Shown piece by piece: positions 44,512 through 55,702 of a stretch of 64,000 nucleotides of DNA; position 1 is the first letter of the stretch, and each line of letters starts with the position of its first letter. Made by a program: the position numbers and the translations under genes. This DNA is from Alkaliphilus flagellatus. GTDB lineage: Bacteria > Bacillota > Clostridia > Peptostreptococcales > Natronincolaceae. The DNA lies in contig NZ_JAHLQK010000002.1 in the NCBI RefSeq assembly GCF_018919215.1, positions 1 to 64,000 of the forward strand, written 5' to 3'. The notes under the pieces were generated by a model. That model did not search any database, had not been told where the DNA came from, and saw only the letters and a list, made by a program, of their open reading frames with translations.

Positions 44512-45948
44512 ATGACTAGTGCTCCTATTATAGATCAACTATTAAAACTAAATAATCAAGACATAGTATCATTTCATGTCCCAGGGCACAAAAATGGGAG
44601 GATTTATAATAAAATTTCATATAAAAACTTTCAAGATATTGTATATAGCTTAGATACTACAGAAATTCCTGGAACTGATAACCTGCATAATGCTAAAGAT
44701 ATAATTAGACAAAGTCAGGATAAGGCTAGCAAAATTTTTAAAAGTGAGGAGACATTTTTTTTGGTAAATGGTAGTACAGCTGGTATATACAGTATGATAA
44801 TGGCATCCACCTGTCCGGGAGATAAAATACTTATAGATAGGAATTGTCATCAGTCAGTAATAAATGCTAGTATACTGGGCGATTTAGTACCAACATATGT
44901 TTATCCTAATATGGATGAAGAACAAGGAATTGCAATGGGAATATTACCAGAAGATATTGAAAAACAATTGATAGAGCATAGTGATATTAAAGCAGTAGTA
45001 CTTACTTATCCAACTTATCATGGTATTGCATGTGATTTAAAAAAAATAAGGGAAATAGTACATAAATATGATAAAATACTATTAATAGATGAAGCTCACG
45101 GCGCACACTTTGGATTAAGTGAATATTTACCTCCATCTGCCTTAAGCTGTGGAGCAGATGGAGTGGTGCAAAGCACTCATAAAACATTACCTTCCTTTAC
45201 ACAAAGCTCTATGCTCCATGTGCAGGGAGATAGAATAGATAGGGAAAAACTGAAGTTTATGCTTAGAATCCATCAAAGTAGCAGTCCATCATACTTATTA
45301 TTATCTTCTTTAGATTTTGCGGTTATGGTTTATGAAACTGAGGGTAAATATTTAATGAAAGATTTACTTGAAAACATTAATAATTTTAGGGAAATGGTTT
45401 ATAAACTAGACAAAGTAAGTATAATGAGTAAGGATATAATAGGGATTAATGGAGTCCATGCTATAGACCCTACTCGACTATGGTTTGGATTAAAAGGTAT
45501 TACAGGATATAGGCTGGAACAAAGACTTAGAGATGAATTTAATATACAGATGGAACTGTCTAATAATTATGGTGTATTGGCAGTAACATCAATTGCTAAT
45601 GACACACAAGATTTTTACAGGTTGCTAAGTGCTCTTGATATAATTTCTAAAGAAGAAACAAATAAAGGCTTTTATGACTTACAATCTTTTATATATAAAA
45701 TACCTGAACAGGTTTTTACTCCAAGGCAAGCTTTATATAAGAATAAGAAAAGAGTATTACTCAAGGAAAGTAGCGGCTATACTAGTGGGGAATCTATAAT
45801 ACCATATCCACCAGGTATCCCATTAATTGTTCCAGGAGAAAAAATTAATGATGAGGTTATAGAATATGTTACAGCTATTATTAAGTCTGGTAAAGAGATT
45901 TTAGGACTTAAAGATGCTAGTTACCAGTGGATTGAAATATTAGCATAG
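44512..45948 (+). CDS. Orn/Lys/Arg decarboxylase family PLP enzyme (YaaO/SpeA-like)
   Basis: 478 residues with AGGAGG before the ATG. PLP fold type I features: FHVPGHKNG at the start, NGSTAGIYSMI, the cofactor Asp in LLIDEAHGAHFG and the Schiff-base Lys in QSTHKTLPSFTQ. The C-terminal decarboxylase domain ends with PYPPGIPLIVPGE. It makes a polyamine precursor, most likely agmatine from arginine or cadaverine from lysine; the substrate cannot be read reliably. It lies upstream of tmk as yaaO does in Bacillus. Confidence 0.9.
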   Translation: MTSAPIIDQLLKLNNQDIVSFHVPGHKNGRIYNKISYKNFQDIVYSLDTTEIPGTDNLHNAKDIIRQSQDKASKIFKSEETFFLVNGSTAGIYSMIMASTCPGDKILIDRNCHQSVINASILGDLVPTYVYPNMDEEQGIAMGILPEDIEKQLIEHSDIKAVVLTYPTYHGIACDLKKIREIVHKYDKILLIDEAHGAHFGLSEYLPPSALSCGADGVVQSTHKTLPSFTQSSMLHVQGDRIDREKLKFMLRIHQSSSPSYLLLSSLDFAVMVYETEGKYLMKDLLENINNFREMVYKLDKVSIMSKDIIGINGVHAIDPTRLWFGLKGITGYRLEQRLRDEFNIQMELSNNYGVLAVTSIANDTQDFYRLLSALDIISKEETNKGFYDLQSFIYKIPEQVFTPRQALYKNKKRVLLKESSGYTSGESIIPYPPGIPLIVPGEKINDEVIEYVTAIIKSGKEILGLKDASYQWIEILA

Positions 45949-46047
45949 GTCAATCTATAGAATAAGCAAGGACTTAGTTCTTATGGAGTTTTAGAACTAT
46001 TAACCATCGAACAAAGTATAAAATAAAATAGCATATGAGGTGATTAG

Positions 46048-46677
46048 GTGAACAAAGGATTATTTATTACTATAGAAGGTCCAGATGGTGCTGGGAAATC
46101 TACACAAATTCCTTTTATTAAGAGATTTTTAGAAAAAAAAGGGTATGAAGTATTATTAACAAGAGAGCCTGGAGGAACTGTAATAGGAGAGAAAATTAGA
46201 GGGTTAATCTTGGATAAAAACCATCAAGAAATGTCAGATATTACTGAAGCTCTATTATATGCAGCTTCTAGAGCACAACATGTGGCAGAGCTTATTATTC
46301 CAGCTCTTAATGAGGGAAAGGTTGTACTATGCGATAGATTTGTAGATTCAAGTATGGTTTACCAAGGAAAAGGTAGGGGTATAGGGCTAGAATCTATTAG
46401 AAACATTAATGACTTTGCTACCAACGGACTAAGGCCTAATCTTACTATTTTACTAGATATAGATCCTGAAGTGGGATTAAAACGTATTAAGGCTACAAAA
46501 GAAGTAGATAGATTGGAGCAGGAAAAATTAGATTTCCATAGAAAAGTTTATGAAGGATATATGGAGCTTATTAATATGTATCCAGAGCGTATTAAGGTTA
46601 TTAGTGGGAATCAATCTATTGAAGACATAAGTAAGGATATTGAAAGTAAATTAAAAATATTAATAGGGGAGGAATAA
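46048..46677 (+). CDS. tmk: thymidylate kinase
   Basis: 209 residues with GTG start after GAGGTGA. The P-loop is GPDGAGKST (about 11-19), followed by the DR motif REPGGT and the dTMP/lid segments CDRFVDSSMVYQGKGRG. It makes dTDP from dTMP for DNA synthesis. It is the first gene of a tight tmk-darA-holB-ricT run with spacings of 4, 19 and -7 bases. Confidence 0.96.
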   Translation: MNKGLFITIEGPDGAGKSTQIPFIKRFLEKKGYEVLLTREPGGTVIGEKIRGLILDKNHQEMSDITEALLYAASRAQHVAELIIPALNEGKVVLCDRFVDSSMVYQGKGRGIGLESIRNINDFATNGLRPNLTILLDIDPEVGLKRIKATKEVDRLEQEKLDFHRKVYEGYMELINMYPERIKVISGNQSIEDISKDIESKLKILIGEE

Positions 46678-46681
46678 TTTT

Positions 46682-47011
46682 ATGAAATTAATTATTGCTA
46701 TTGTTCACGATGAGGATGTTCACCATCTTATAGATGATTTAACTAAAGATAAGTTCATGGTGACTAAATTGGCTACTACAGGGGGATTTTTAAAGGCTGG
46801 AAATACAACACTGTTAATCGGTGTAGAAGATGATAAAGTAGATAGGGTTATTGAAATTATTAAAAATAATTGCGAAACAAGAAATCAGATGGTTACTTCA
46901 CCAACTCCAATATCTGGAGCTGCAGGAGTTTTTATTCCATATCCTATAGAGGTTAAGGTTGGAGGAGCAACAATATTTGTTGTAGATATAGAAAAACATT
47001 TAAAACTGTAG
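46682..47011 (+). CDS. darA: cyclic di-AMP receptor DarA (YaaQ/PstA)
   Basis: 109 residues with GGGGAGG before the ATG. PII-like fold; the TTGGFLKAGNTTLLIGVEDD and PTPISGAAGVFIPYP segments are the conserved c-di-AMP binding loops of this family. It starts 4 bases after tmk. The protein is thought to relay c-di-AMP levels to unknown partners. Confidence 0.93.
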   Translation: MKLIIAIVHDEDVHHLIDDLTKDKFMVTKLATTGGFLKAGNTTLLIGVEDDKVDRVIEIIKNNCETRNQMVTSPTPISGAAGVFIPYPIEVKVGGATIFVVDIEKHLKL

Positions 47012-47030
47012 TAGAAAGTAGGGACAGAGA

Positions 47031-48020
47031 ATGGCCTTTAAAGGTATTGTTGGGCAGGAAAAAGCTATAGAGAGCTTAAAACGAGCTCTAGAGCATGACC
47101 AAGTGGCCCATGCCTATTTGTTTGAGGGAGCAGAAGGACTAGGGAAAAAAGCTATAGCTCTAGAACTAGCCTCTGCTCTAGTTTGCAATAGTAATAAGGA
47201 CAGGCCATGTGGCAAATGTAGTAGTTGTGTAAAGGTAAGCAGTGGTAACCATCCTGAAATTAAAGTAATTGAAGGTAAAGGAACAATAAAGGTTGATGAA
47301 ATACGGGAGCTTATAAAGGATATACAACTAAAGCCCTATGAAGGCACACGAAAAGCCTATATTATATGTAATGCAGATAAAATGAATATACAAGCACAAA
47401 ATGCTCTTTTAAAAACATTAGAAGAACCTCCTCTTTATGTTACTTTAATTCTGCTAACTACAAAGGGAAATAGCCTACTGCCTACAATTGTTTCTAGATG
47501 TCAAACCATAAAGCTAAATCCTGTACGTTTAGAGGATATAAAATCATATTTAATTAATAATAAAAATATTGATATGGAGAAGGCACAGATGCTTGCGGCT
47601 TTTTCTGGAGGTATTGTAGGTAGAGCAATCGAATTATTAGACAACCCTGATTTTCATCAAAGAAGAGAAGGGGTTATTAAACTATGTAACAATTTAATGG
47701 GTACAAAACTCCTTATCATATTAGATCAAATTTCGTTTTTCGAGGAACAAAGACCACATACTGAAGAGATTTTTGATCTTATGATTAGCTGGTATAGGGA
47801 TCTTATGGTATATAAGGAAACAGGAAGTATGGATCTTGTAATAAATGTAGATAAAAAAGAAGTGATAGATTTTCAGGTAAAAGGAATAGATTTAGGGAAA
47901 GTTAGAGATATTATTTTTATAATAGAAAAAGCAAAAAATAATTTGAAAAGCAATGTTCAATTTCACTTGAATATAGAAGTAATGCTTTTAAATATCCAGG
48001 AGGTATTATCTAAATGGTAA
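47031..48020 (+). CDS. holB: DNA polymerase III delta' subunit
   Basis: 329 residues. P-loop-like EGAEGLGKKA (about 33-42), the zinc Cys set CNSNKDRPCGKCSSC, and the sensor segments NALLKTLEEPP and SRCQTIKL of clamp-loader ATPases. It loads the sliding clamp with DnaX and HolA. It overlaps ricT by 7 bases. YaaR, present between darA and holB in Bacillus, is missing here. Confidence 0.94.
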   Translation: MAFKGIVGQEKAIESLKRALEHDQVAHAYLFEGAEGLGKKAIALELASALVCNSNKDRPCGKCSSCVKVSSGNHPEIKVIEGKGTIKVDEIRELIKDIQLKPYEGTRKAYIICNADKMNIQAQNALLKTLEEPPLYVTLILLTTKGNSLLPTIVSRCQTIKLNPVRLEDIKSYLINNKNIDMEKAQMLAAFSGGIVGRAIELLDNPDFHQRREGVIKLCNNLMGTKLLIILDQISFFEEQRPHTEEIFDLMISWYRDLMVYKETGSMDLVINVDKKEVIDFQVKGIDLGKVRDIIFIIEKAKNNLKSNVQFHLNIEVMLLNIQEVLSKW

Positions 48021-48907
48021 CGGTTGTAGGAGTAAGATTCAAAAAGGCAGGAAAGATATACTATTTTGATCCTAGCGACATAGAAATAAATAAAAATGAT
48101 TTTGTTATTGTTGAAACTGCTAGAGGGGTAGAATTTGGACAGGTTGTAGTTGGGCCAAAGCAGGTTTTAGAAGAAGATATTGTTAGTCCTTTAAAATCCG
48201 TTATCCGTATTGCCACAGAAGAAGATGAAAATCAGCATACAGAGAATAAGATAAAAGAAAAGGAAGCCCTAGAAGTTTGTACTGAAAAAATCCGAAAACA
48301 TGACCTAGATATGAATCTAGTAGATGTTGAGTATACATTTGATAATAATAAAGTCATCTTCTATTTTACTGCAGATGGTAGGGTTGATTTTAGAGAGTTA
48401 GTAAAGGATTTAGCTGCTGTTTTTAAAACAAGAATAGAACTAAGACAAATAGGTGTAAGAGACGAGGCAAAAATGCTCGGAGGAATTGGTCCATGTGGTA
48501 GATCTCTTTGCTGTTCCACTTGGCTTGGCGATTTTGAACCAGTTTCAATTAAAATGGCTAAGGATCAAAATCTTTCTTTAAATCCTGCTAAAATTTCGGG
48601 TATTTGTGGTCGATTATTTTGTTGCTTAAAATATGAACATGATGTATATGCACAAATCCTACAAAAACTACCGAGTGTAGGCTCTATAGTCTTAACTCCA
48701 GATGGAGAAGGTATTGTAGTTGAAGCTAATGTATTGTTAGAGTTTGTAAAGGTTAAAATTAATAATCCTAATGATAATAATGGAGAAATTAAATCCTACT
48801 TTTTACATGATGTAACTAAGGTTAAAGAAGTTGAAGTTGAGGTAGAAGATGAATTAGATATTCCAGAAGAGCTAAAATCTGAATTGAAAAAACTAGATGA
48901 AATATAG
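48014..48907 (+). CDS. ricT: PSP1-domain protein RicT (YaaT)
   Basis: 297 residues starting inside the end of holB, with CAGGAGG upstream. The PSP1 domain contains the Cys-rich signatures GGIGPCGRSLCCSTWLGDFE and GICGRLFCCLKYEH that bind Fe-S clusters in the RicAFT complex, which supports RNase Y processing and, in Bacillus, sporulation phosphorelay. It is the last gene of the tmk group; the C-terminus is acidic. Confidence 0.93.
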   Translation: MVTVVGVRFKKAGKIYYFDPSDIEINKNDFVIVETARGVEFGQVVVGPKQVLEEDIVSPLKSVIRIATEEDENQHTENKIKEKEALEVCTEKIRKHDLDMNLVDVEYTFDNNKVIFYFTADGRVDFRELVKDLAAVFKTRIELRQIGVRDEAKMLGGIGPCGRSLCCSTWLGDFEPVSIKMAKDQNLSLNPAKISGICGRLFCCLKYEHDVYAQILQKLPSVGSIVLTPDGEGIVVEANVLLEFVKVKINNPNDNNGEIKSYFLHDVTKVKEVEVEVEDELDIPEELKSELKKLDEI

Positions 48908-48973
48908 ATTTATATAGTATGTAATAATAATAAAAGGAAAAGCTTATATAGAATGATTTATACATTACCCTAG

Positions 48974-49156
<183 letters not shown>

Positions 49157-49180
49157 GACCCTTAGATAAGGGTCTTTTTT
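49157..49180 (+). terminator. terminator of the ferredoxin gene
   Basis: GACCCTTA pairs with TAAGGGTC around GA, followed by TTTTT, directly at the stop codon. The stretch 49181-49440 holds no gene. Confidence 0.9.
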
Positions 49181-49447
49181 ATTGAAATAAAAAATATAGG
49201 TTTTCTAATTACTAAAGTATTATTAACTGATTTTTACGACTTTTATAACTAATGTAACATATTAAATAATCAATGTTTATATATTTATAAGACATTTTTA
49301 TGGAGTTTGTAAAAAATAGTAGGTCATATTTACTTATTACTATTGCAAAGTTAAGTAATATTTTCTATTATAGTATGGGAGCATTATTATATAGTTATTA
49401 ATGAAATATATAGCCTGAATTATCTAAAAGTTATAGGAGTTGATATT

Positions 49448-50707
49448 ATGGCAGAACATGTAATAGATAAGGCAAAAAAATGTTTGCAATGTAAAAATCC
49501 AAGATGTCAAAAAGGGTGTCCTATCAATACCCCTATAAAAGAAATGATCAATTTGTTTTTAGAAGGAGACATTAATGGGGCTGGAAAAATTGTATTTGAG
49601 AACAATCCATTATCTGTAGTGTGCTCTTTAGTATGCCCCCATGAAAGACAATGTGAGGGTAGTTGTATATTAGGAATAAAATCAAGTCCTGTTAAAATAG
49701 GTGATATAGAGAACTATATTTCAGACTATAGTTTAAATTTAATAGATTTAAAACCAGATAAGAAACGTAAAGGTAATATTGGAATAATAGGTTCTGGTCC
49801 AGCAGGTATCACTATAGCCTTACTGCTAGCCTTAAAGGGATATAATATTACAATATTCGAAGCTAAAGATAAGATAGGCGGAATGCTTAGATACGGAATT
49901 CCAGAGTTTAGATTACCTAAAGATATTTTAGATAAAATTAAAAATAGATTAGTAGAGCTAGGGGTCGTAATTAGGCCTAACGTATTAGTAGGTTCTAGAA
50001 TAACCATTGAAGAGTTGTTTAGAGACGGATTTGATGCTATATTTATCGGTACAGGTGTATGGCAACCTAAAAAGCTAAATATTAGAGGTGAAAGCTTAGG
50101 ACATGTTCATTTTGCAATTGATTATTTAAAAAACCCTGATGTATATAAATTAGGGAATAAGGTGTGCGTTATTGGTGGTGGAAACGTTGCAATGGATGTA
50201 GCTAGAACAGCTATTAGAAAAGGTTCTAAAGAGGTTACTATAATGTATAGGAGAGGCACTGAAGATATGCCTGCAACTAATCATGAAATAGAATATGCTA
50301 AAGTAGATGGAGTTAAGTTTGAGTTGTATAGGGCTCCTGTTGAAATTACAGAGGAAGGCATAATTTATATTGAAACTAAGATGGTAGCTGACGAAGCTGG
50401 AGAAAGACTTGTTACTGTAGATGGTTCTGAAAGCTTATTTGAGTGTAACTCTATTATGGTTGCAGTTAGCCAAGGACCTAGAACTAATATAATATCAACA
50501 ACAAAAGGAATAGAAGTAAACGAAAGAGGGTTAGCAATAGTAGATGAACATGGCAGAACTACTAAAGAAGGAGTTTTTGCATCTGGGGATGTTGTTACTG
50601 GAGCGAGAACTGTTGTAGAGGCAGTAAAATATTCGAAGCATGTAGCTGAGGCTATTGATAAATATGTTAGTGGAAAATATGAAAAGAAGGCTAATAAAGT
50701 ATGTTAA
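49448..50707 (+). CDS. glutamate-synthase-small-subunit-like NAD(P)H oxidoreductase
   Basis: 419 residues. The N-terminal Fe-S domain has CLQCKNPRCQKGCP and CSLVCPHERQCEGSC, then FAD binding (GSGPAGITIALLLA), NAD(P)H binding (VIGGGNVAMDVARTA) and the final FAD motif (GVFASGDVVTGARTVVEAV). This is the GltD/SudA/NfnB family of electron-transfer flavoproteins. The large GltB subunit is not nearby, so it may work as glutamate synthase, with ferredoxin or as a sulfide dehydrogenase subunit; sequence alone does not settle this. It stands alone between the ferredoxin and the gcv operon. Confidence 0.85.
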   Translation: MAEHVIDKAKKCLQCKNPRCQKGCPINTPIKEMINLFLEGDINGAGKIVFENNPLSVVCSLVCPHERQCEGSCILGIKSSPVKIGDIENYISDYSLNLIDLKPDKKRKGNIGIIGSGPAGITIALLLALKGYNITIFEAKDKIGGMLRYGIPEFRLPKDILDKIKNRLVELGVVIRPNVLVGSRITIEELFRDGFDAIFIGTGVWQPKKLNIRGESLGHVHFAIDYLKNPDVYKLGNKVCVIGGGNVAMDVARTAIRKGSKEVTIMYRRGTEDMPATNHEIEYAKVDGVKFELYRAPVEITEEGIIYIETKMVADEAGERLVTVDGSESLFECNSIMVAVSQGPRTNIISTTKGIEVNERGLAIVDEHGRTTKEGVFASGDVVTGARTVVEAVKYSKHVAEAIDKYVSGKYEKKANKVC

Positions 50708-50714
50708 TTAAAAT

Positions 50715-50760
50715 AAAAATCAAGGGTATAGACATAGGTGCTTATTCTTGATTTTTTTTT
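50715..50760 (+). terminator. intrinsic terminator
   Basis: AAATCAAG pairs with CTTGATTT across 22 bases, followed by nine T. It lies 10 bases after the oxidoreductase gene. From 50761 to 50969 no feature was found. Confidence 0.75.
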
Positions 50761-50969
50761 AATTTTATTATTTAGAATAAACATATAAAAGGGCATTATT
50801 TTATATTTGTATATCTTTTATGTGATAATCATATGAAATTTATATCCAATTTAAAGTATTCAAAAAATAATACGTGATAAAAAAATATCAGGAGTTGAAA
50901 AAATATTCTAAAAGATGTATTATTGTCTTATAGAAAGTTATATAAAAAACATACATACAGTACCAGATG

Positions 50970-51152
50970 ATAACAACGAGAGATATCCACTAGGGTAGCC
51001 GAAGAAGCAATGTAAAAGATGCCGATTTTTTTGCAGAAACTTTCAGGCAGAAGGATCGTTGTTTGATGGAACTCTGAAGAGCCCGTATATACGGCGCCGT
51101 AGGAGAAATACATTTTAGTGTAGAAACTCTCAGGCAAAAATACAGAGGACAT
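50970..51152 (+). promoter_or_regulatory. tandem glycine riboswitch
   Basis: Two glycine aptamers in a row: the first has CGAGAGATATCC, GCCGAAGAAGCAA and CTTTCAGGCAGAAGGA; the second GCGCCGTAGGAGAAA and ACTCTCAGGCAAAAATACAG. Together they turn on glycine-breakdown genes when glycine is plentiful, and the gcv operon follows 172 bases later. Confidence 0.93.
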
Positions 51153-51324
51153 GATGGCAGATTTTCTTACTATTCCATTATGTTCTTATTTTTTGCATAA
51201 ATTATTAGAATATATTTTAAATTTGGGAATAATTTTGTATGGAGGAATTTCCTCATACTATTAATTAAAATGATGTACTAGCTTTAATTTAGGGTAAACT
51301 ATTATAAAAGAGGAGGAGATATTT

Positions 51325-52431
51325 ATGACCGAGCTGCGCAGAACATCCTTGTATGAAGCACACAAGAGACATGGCGGCAAATTAGTTGATTATTCAGGAT
51401 GGGAAATGTCAGTACAGTTTGAGGGATTAACAGCTGAACATGAAGCAGTAAGAACAGCAGCAGGAATATTCGATGTATCTCACATGGGGGAAATCGAAGT
51501 AAAGGGGAATCAAGCAGAGGATTTTGTTCAGTACCTAGTTACAAATGACATATCTGTGCTTGAAGATAATCAAATTCTTTATACATTCATGTGTTACCCA
51601 GATGGAGGAGTAGTGGATGACCTTTTAGTTTATAAGTTTAACAATAATCATTACTATTTAGTAGTTAATGCAAGCAATGCTGATAAAGATTATGAGTGGA
51701 TGAAGCAAAACTTAGGTAAATATGATGCAGAAATAATTAATATTTCTGATGATGTATCAGAAATTGCTATTCAAGGACCGAAGGCTCAAGAAATATTGCA
51801 AGAGCTTACTGACACAGATCTTTCAGAAATAAAGTTCTTCTATTTAAAGAGAGATGTAAATATAAATGGTGCTAACTGTCTTGTTTCAAGAACAGGCTAT
51901 ACTGGGGAAGATGGTTTTGAAATTTACTTAGATCATAAAGATGCTGATTCTTTATGGGAAAAGCTTATGGAAGTTGGTAAAGATAAAGGATTAAGGCCAG
52001 CAGGACTTGGAGCAAGAGATACCTTAAGATTTGAAGTTGCCTTACCTCTTTATGGCAATGAAATCTCTCAGGATATTAGTCCTCTAGAAGCAGGATTAGG
52101 CTTTTTTGTAAAGTTAAATAAAACTGACTTTATTGGTAAGGATGCCCTTGTTAAGCAAAAAGAAGAGGGATTAAAGAGAAAACTAGTGGGATTTGAAATG
52201 AAAGAAAATGGAGTACCTAGACATGGATACGAAGTGATGGCCGATGGAAAGGTTATAGGCTTTGTAACTACTGGGTATAATTCTCCAAGTCTGAAGAAAA
52301 ATATTGGTTTTGCTCTAGTTGATGCTGAGTATGCAGCCTTAGGTACACCAATAGAAATTAAAGTTAGAAAGAGAACTTTAAAGGCAGAGGTAGTTGGTAA
52401 AAAGTTCTATGATAAGCATACGAAAAAATAA
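51325..52431 (+). CDS. gcvT: glycine cleavage T-protein (aminomethyltransferase)
   Basis: 368 residues with GAGGAGGAG before the ATG. Signatures YSGWEMSVQFEG, DVSHMGEIEVKG, NASNADKDYEW, SRTGYTGEDGFE and LGARDTLRFE are those of the tetrahydrofolate-dependent T-protein. It takes the aminomethyl group from lipoyl-GcvH, releases ammonia and makes methylene-THF. First gene of gcvT-H-PA-PB behind the glycine riboswitch; gcvL is not in the operon. Confidence 0.96.
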   Translation: MTELRRTSLYEAHKRHGGKLVDYSGWEMSVQFEGLTAEHEAVRTAAGIFDVSHMGEIEVKGNQAEDFVQYLVTNDISVLEDNQILYTFMCYPDGGVVDDLLVYKFNNNHYYLVVNASNADKDYEWMKQNLGKYDAEIINISDDVSEIAIQGPKAQEILQELTDTDLSEIKFFYLKRDVNINGANCLVSRTGYTGEDGFEIYLDHKDADSLWEKLMEVGKDKGLRPAGLGARDTLRFEVALPLYGNEISQDISPLEAGLGFFVKLNKTDFIGKDALVKQKEEGLKRKLVGFEMKENGVPRHGYEVMADGKVIGFVTTGYNSPSLKKNIGFALVDAEYAALGTPIEIKVRKRTLKAEVVGKKFYDKHTKK

Positions 52432-52491
52432 CTTTAAATAAATATCTAAAGAAATAAAAGATAATAAAAACAATTCAAGGAGGAGTATGGT

Positions 52492-52875
52492 ATGAAAATT
52501 GTAGAAGGACTTTTATATTCAAATGATCACGAGTGGGTAAAGGTAGAAGGAAATAAGGCTTACATTGGAGTTACAGACTATGCACAACATGCATTAGGAG
52601 AAATCGTGTATATTGAAATGCCAGAAGTTGGAGATGAGTTTGACAAAGGTGATGTTTTTGGTGTTGTTGAGTCTGTAAAGGCAGCTTCTGACTCATATCT
52701 ACCAGTTTCAGGAAAAGTAGTTGAGATTAATGAAGCTCTAGAAGATTCTCCTGAACTTGTAAACGAAGATGCTTTTGCTAACTGGATTTTAGCAGTTGAA
52801 TTAACAGATGAATCCGAACTTGGAACATTAATGAATGATGTAGAATACAAAGAGTTTTGCGATAAGGAGGAATAG
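52492..52875 (+). CDS. gcvH: glycine cleavage H-protein
   Basis: 127 residues with AGGAGG upstream. Lipoyl carrier fold with the modified Lys in [18 protein letters not shown] (about K63) and the flanking DHEWVKVEG and NEDAFANWI signatures. It shuttles the glycine-derived aminomethyl group between P- and T-proteins. Ends 1 base before gcvPA. Confidence 0.96.
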   Translation: MKIVEGLLYSNDHEWVKVEGNKAYIGVTDYAQHALGEIVYIEMPEVGDEFDKGDVFGVVESVKAASDSYLPVSGKVVEINEALEDSPELVNEDAFANWILAVELTDESELGTLMNDVEYKEFCDKEE

Positions 52876-52876
52876 T

Positions 52877-54217
52877 ATGCATAGGTACATACCTAATACA
52901 GACACCGATGCCAAGCGAATGCTGGAGGCTATTGGAGCTAACTCCATGGAGGATCTGTTTAAGGACATACCTAAAGGACTTCAATTAGGTAGAGAACTTA
53001 ATATAGAAGGACCATATTCCGAAATGGAAATAGTTCGCCATATGAAAGACCTTAGTGGCAAAAACAAAAGTACAGATGATTTAGTTTGCTTCTTAGGAGC
53101 AGGGGCATATGATCACTATATCCCTAGCGTAATTAAACATCTAGCGGGAAGATCAGAGTTTTATACAGCTTATACTCCATATCAACCAGAAATTAGTCAA
53201 GGTACCCTACAAGCAATATTTGAGTATCAAACTATGATCTGCAACTTAACAGGTATGGATGTAGCAAATGCTTCTATTTATGATGGTGCGACTGCGTGTG
53301 CTGAAGCGGCAATAATGGCAGCTGATAATACAAGACGTAAATCTATTGTTGTTTCTTCAACGGTACATCCTGAAGTAAGAAATGTTTTAAAAGTATATAT
53401 GGGATTTAGAAATATTGAAGTAGTTGAAGTAGATATGCAAGATGGAGTAACAGATATAGACAAATTAAAGTCTGTAGTTGGGAAAGACACCGCAGGAGTT
53501 ATAATCCAAAACCCGAACTTCTTTGGTATTATTGAAGATATAACAGAGGTTGAAAAAATTACTCATGAAAATAAAGCGCTATTTATTAATTATGTAGATC
53601 CTATTTCATTAGGAATATTAAAAAGTCCAGGAGAACTAGGTGCAGATATAGTTGTTGGAGAAGGCCAATCCTTAGGAAATAGCTTAAACTTTGGTGGACC
53701 ATATTTAGGCTTCTTTGCAACTACATCTAAGTTAGTTAGAAAGATTCCTGGAAGAATAGTTGGTCAGTCTGAGGATGTGGATGGTAAGAGAGCGTTCGTT
53801 CTTACATTACAGGCAAGAGAGCAACATATTAGAAGATATAAAGCTACTTCAAATATTTGTTCTAACCAAGGGTTAGTTGCTCTTATGGCTTCTATTTATC
53901 TAACTACTTTAGGTAAAAAAGGAATTAGGGAAGTAGCTATGCAAAGTACTCAAAAAGCCCATTATGCTTTTAATGAAATTACTAAGGGTGGTAAGTTTAA
54001 ACCATTATTTGATAAGCCATTCTTTAAAGAGTTTGCAGTAACTAGTAATTTAGATAGCTCTAAAGTTAATGAAGAGCTATTGAAGAACAACATCCTTGGA
54101 GGATATGAACTTAAGAAAGAATATTCAGAGTTAGATAATGGATTGTTGTTATGTGTAACTGAGAAAAGAACTAAGGAAGAAATAGATAAATTAGCTAGAG
54201 TAATGGAGGTGATATAA
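52877..54217 (+). CDS. gcvPA: glycine dehydrogenase (decarboxylating) subunit 1
   Basis: 446 residues. N-terminal half of P-protein: [19 protein letters not shown] at the start, [38 protein letters not shown] and [11 protein letters not shown] near the end. With gcvPB it decarboxylates glycine and loads the residual aminomethyl group on GcvH. The ribosome site lies in the end of gcvH; the stop shares a base with the start of gcvPB. Confidence 0.96.
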   Translation: MHRYIPNTDTDAKRMLEAIGANSMEDLFKDIPKGLQLGRELNIEGPYSEMEIVRHMKDLSGKNKSTDDLVCFLGAGAYDHYIPSVIKHLAGRSEFYTAYTPYQPEISQGTLQAIFEYQTMICNLTGMDVANASIYDGATACAEAAIMAADNTRRKSIVVSSTVHPEVRNVLKVYMGFRNIEVVEVDMQDGVTDIDKLKSVVGKDTAGVIIQNPNFFGIIEDITEVEKITHENKALFINYVDPISLGILKSPGELGADIVVGEGQSLGNSLNFGGPYLGFFATTSKLVRKIPGRIVGQSEDVDGKRAFVLTLQAREQHIRRYKATSNICSNQGLVALMASIYLTTLGKKGIREVAMQSTQKAHYAFNEITKGGKFKPLFDKPFFKEFAVTSNLDSSKVNEELLKNNILGGYELKKEYSELDNGLLLCVTEKRTKEEIDKLARVMEVI

Positions 54218-55677
54218 TGAATACGGACTACACTAAACTAATCTTTGAAGTTTCTCAAGAAGGTAGAAAGGCATATAGCCTACCTAAATGTGATGTAGAA
54301 GAGGTTAATATTGAAAGTCTAATTCCTAGTGAGTTTTTAAGTGATAAGGAATTAGATTTGCCAGAGGTAAGCGAAGTAGATGTTATTAGACATTATACTC
54401 AATTATCTAATAAAAATTATGGAGTAGATACAGGTTTTTATCCATTAGGATCTTGTACTATGAAGTATAACCCTAAAATAAATGAAGATATGGCAGATCT
54501 TTCAGGATTTAGAAACATACATCCTTACCAGCCAATAGAAACTGTACAAGGAGCTTTAGAGCTTATGTATGGACTAGATAAAATGCTGGCAGAAGTAGCT
54601 GGTATGGAAAGAATGACTCTTCAACCTGCTGCAGGAGCGCATGGAGAGCTTGTAGGATTAATGATAATAAAGGCTTACCATGATAAGCGGGGAGATAAGA
54701 AAAGAACAAAGATTATAGTTCCAGATTCTGCACATGGAACAAACCCAGCTAGTGCAGCTGTTGCTGGATTTGATATTGTGGAAGTAAAATCAGATAAAAA
54801 CGGGGCTGTTGACATAGAAAGTCTTAAGTCAGTTCTAAGTGATGAAATTGCCGGATTAATGTTAACAAACCCAAGTACCCTCGGACTTTTTGAAACAAAT
54901 ATTAAAGAAATTGCAGACTTAGTTCATGAAGCAGGTGGCTTATTATATTATGATGGTGCTAACATGAACGCAATTATGGGTGTTACAAGACCGGGAGATA
55001 TGGGGTTTGACGTAATTCATTATAACCTACATAAAACCTTCTCTACACCTCACGGTGGTGGAGGCCCTGGAAGTGGTCCTGTAGGAGTTAGAAAAGATTT
55101 AGTAGAGTTTTTACCTTCTCCAGTTGTAGAGAAAAAAGGAGATAACTATATACTAGATTATGATAGACCACACTCTATAGGTAAAATAAAGAGTTTTTAT
55201 GGACATTTTGGAATACTTGTTAGAGCATATACTTATATACTTTCATATGGACCTGGACTTAAAGAAGTTAGTGAAAAGGCAGTGCTTAATGCAAACTACA
55301 TGATGCATAAATTAAAGGAAAAATATTATCTTCCAATAGAGCAAGTATGTAAACATGAATTTGTATTAGGAGGCCTAAATGAGGATATACTAGGAATATC
55401 TACACTTGATATTGCGAAACGTCTACTTGATTATGGATACCATCCACCTACAATTTACTTCCCACTTATAGTAAATGAGGCAATAATGATAGAGCCAACG
55501 GAAACTGAAAGTGTGGAGACTCTAGATAGATTTATAGATGCGATGAATAAAATTGCTGATGAAGCGAAAGAAAACCCTGAGTTATTGAAGAATGCTCCTC
55601 ATAATACCCATGTAAGAAGAATAGATGAAGCAAAGGCAGCTAGAAACTTAATAGTTAAGTGGGAAAAAAGTGAGTAA
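54217..55677 (+). CDS. gcvPB: glycine dehydrogenase (decarboxylating) subunit 2
   Basis: 486 residues with GGAGGTG upstream. C-terminal half of P-protein with the PLP-binding Lys in [18 protein letters not shown], and [15 protein letters not shown] and [13 protein letters not shown] signatures. The stop of gcvPA overlaps its ATG by one base, so the two subunits are translationally coupled. A hairpin follows 25 bases after the stop. Confidence 0.96.
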   Translation: MNTDYTKLIFEVSQEGRKAYSLPKCDVEEVNIESLIPSEFLSDKELDLPEVSEVDVIRHYTQLSNKNYGVDTGFYPLGSCTMKYNPKINEDMADLSGFRNIHPYQPIETVQGALELMYGLDKMLAEVAGMERMTLQPAAGAHGELVGLMIIKAYHDKRGDKKRTKIIVPDSAHGTNPASAAVAGFDIVEVKSDKNGAVDIESLKSVLSDEIAGLMLTNPSTLGLFETNIKEIADLVHEAGGLLYYDGANMNAIMGVTRPGDMGFDVIHYNLHKTFSTPHGGGGPGSGPVGVRKDLVEFLPSPVVEKKGDNYILDYDRPHSIGKIKSFYGHFGILVRAYTYILSYGPGLKEVSEKAVLNANYMMHKLKEKYYLPIEQVCKHEFVLGGLNEDILGISTLDIAKRLLDYGYHPPTIYFPLIVNEAIMIEPTETESVETLDRFIDAMNKIADEAKENPELLKNAPHNTHVRRIDEAKAARNLIVKWEKSE

Positions 55678-55702
55678 AAACAATAGTTAACATATTTATA
55701 CT

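Noticed and set aside
50928-51152. 74-codon minus-strand ORF
   Set aside because: It lies entirely within the tandem glycine riboswitch.
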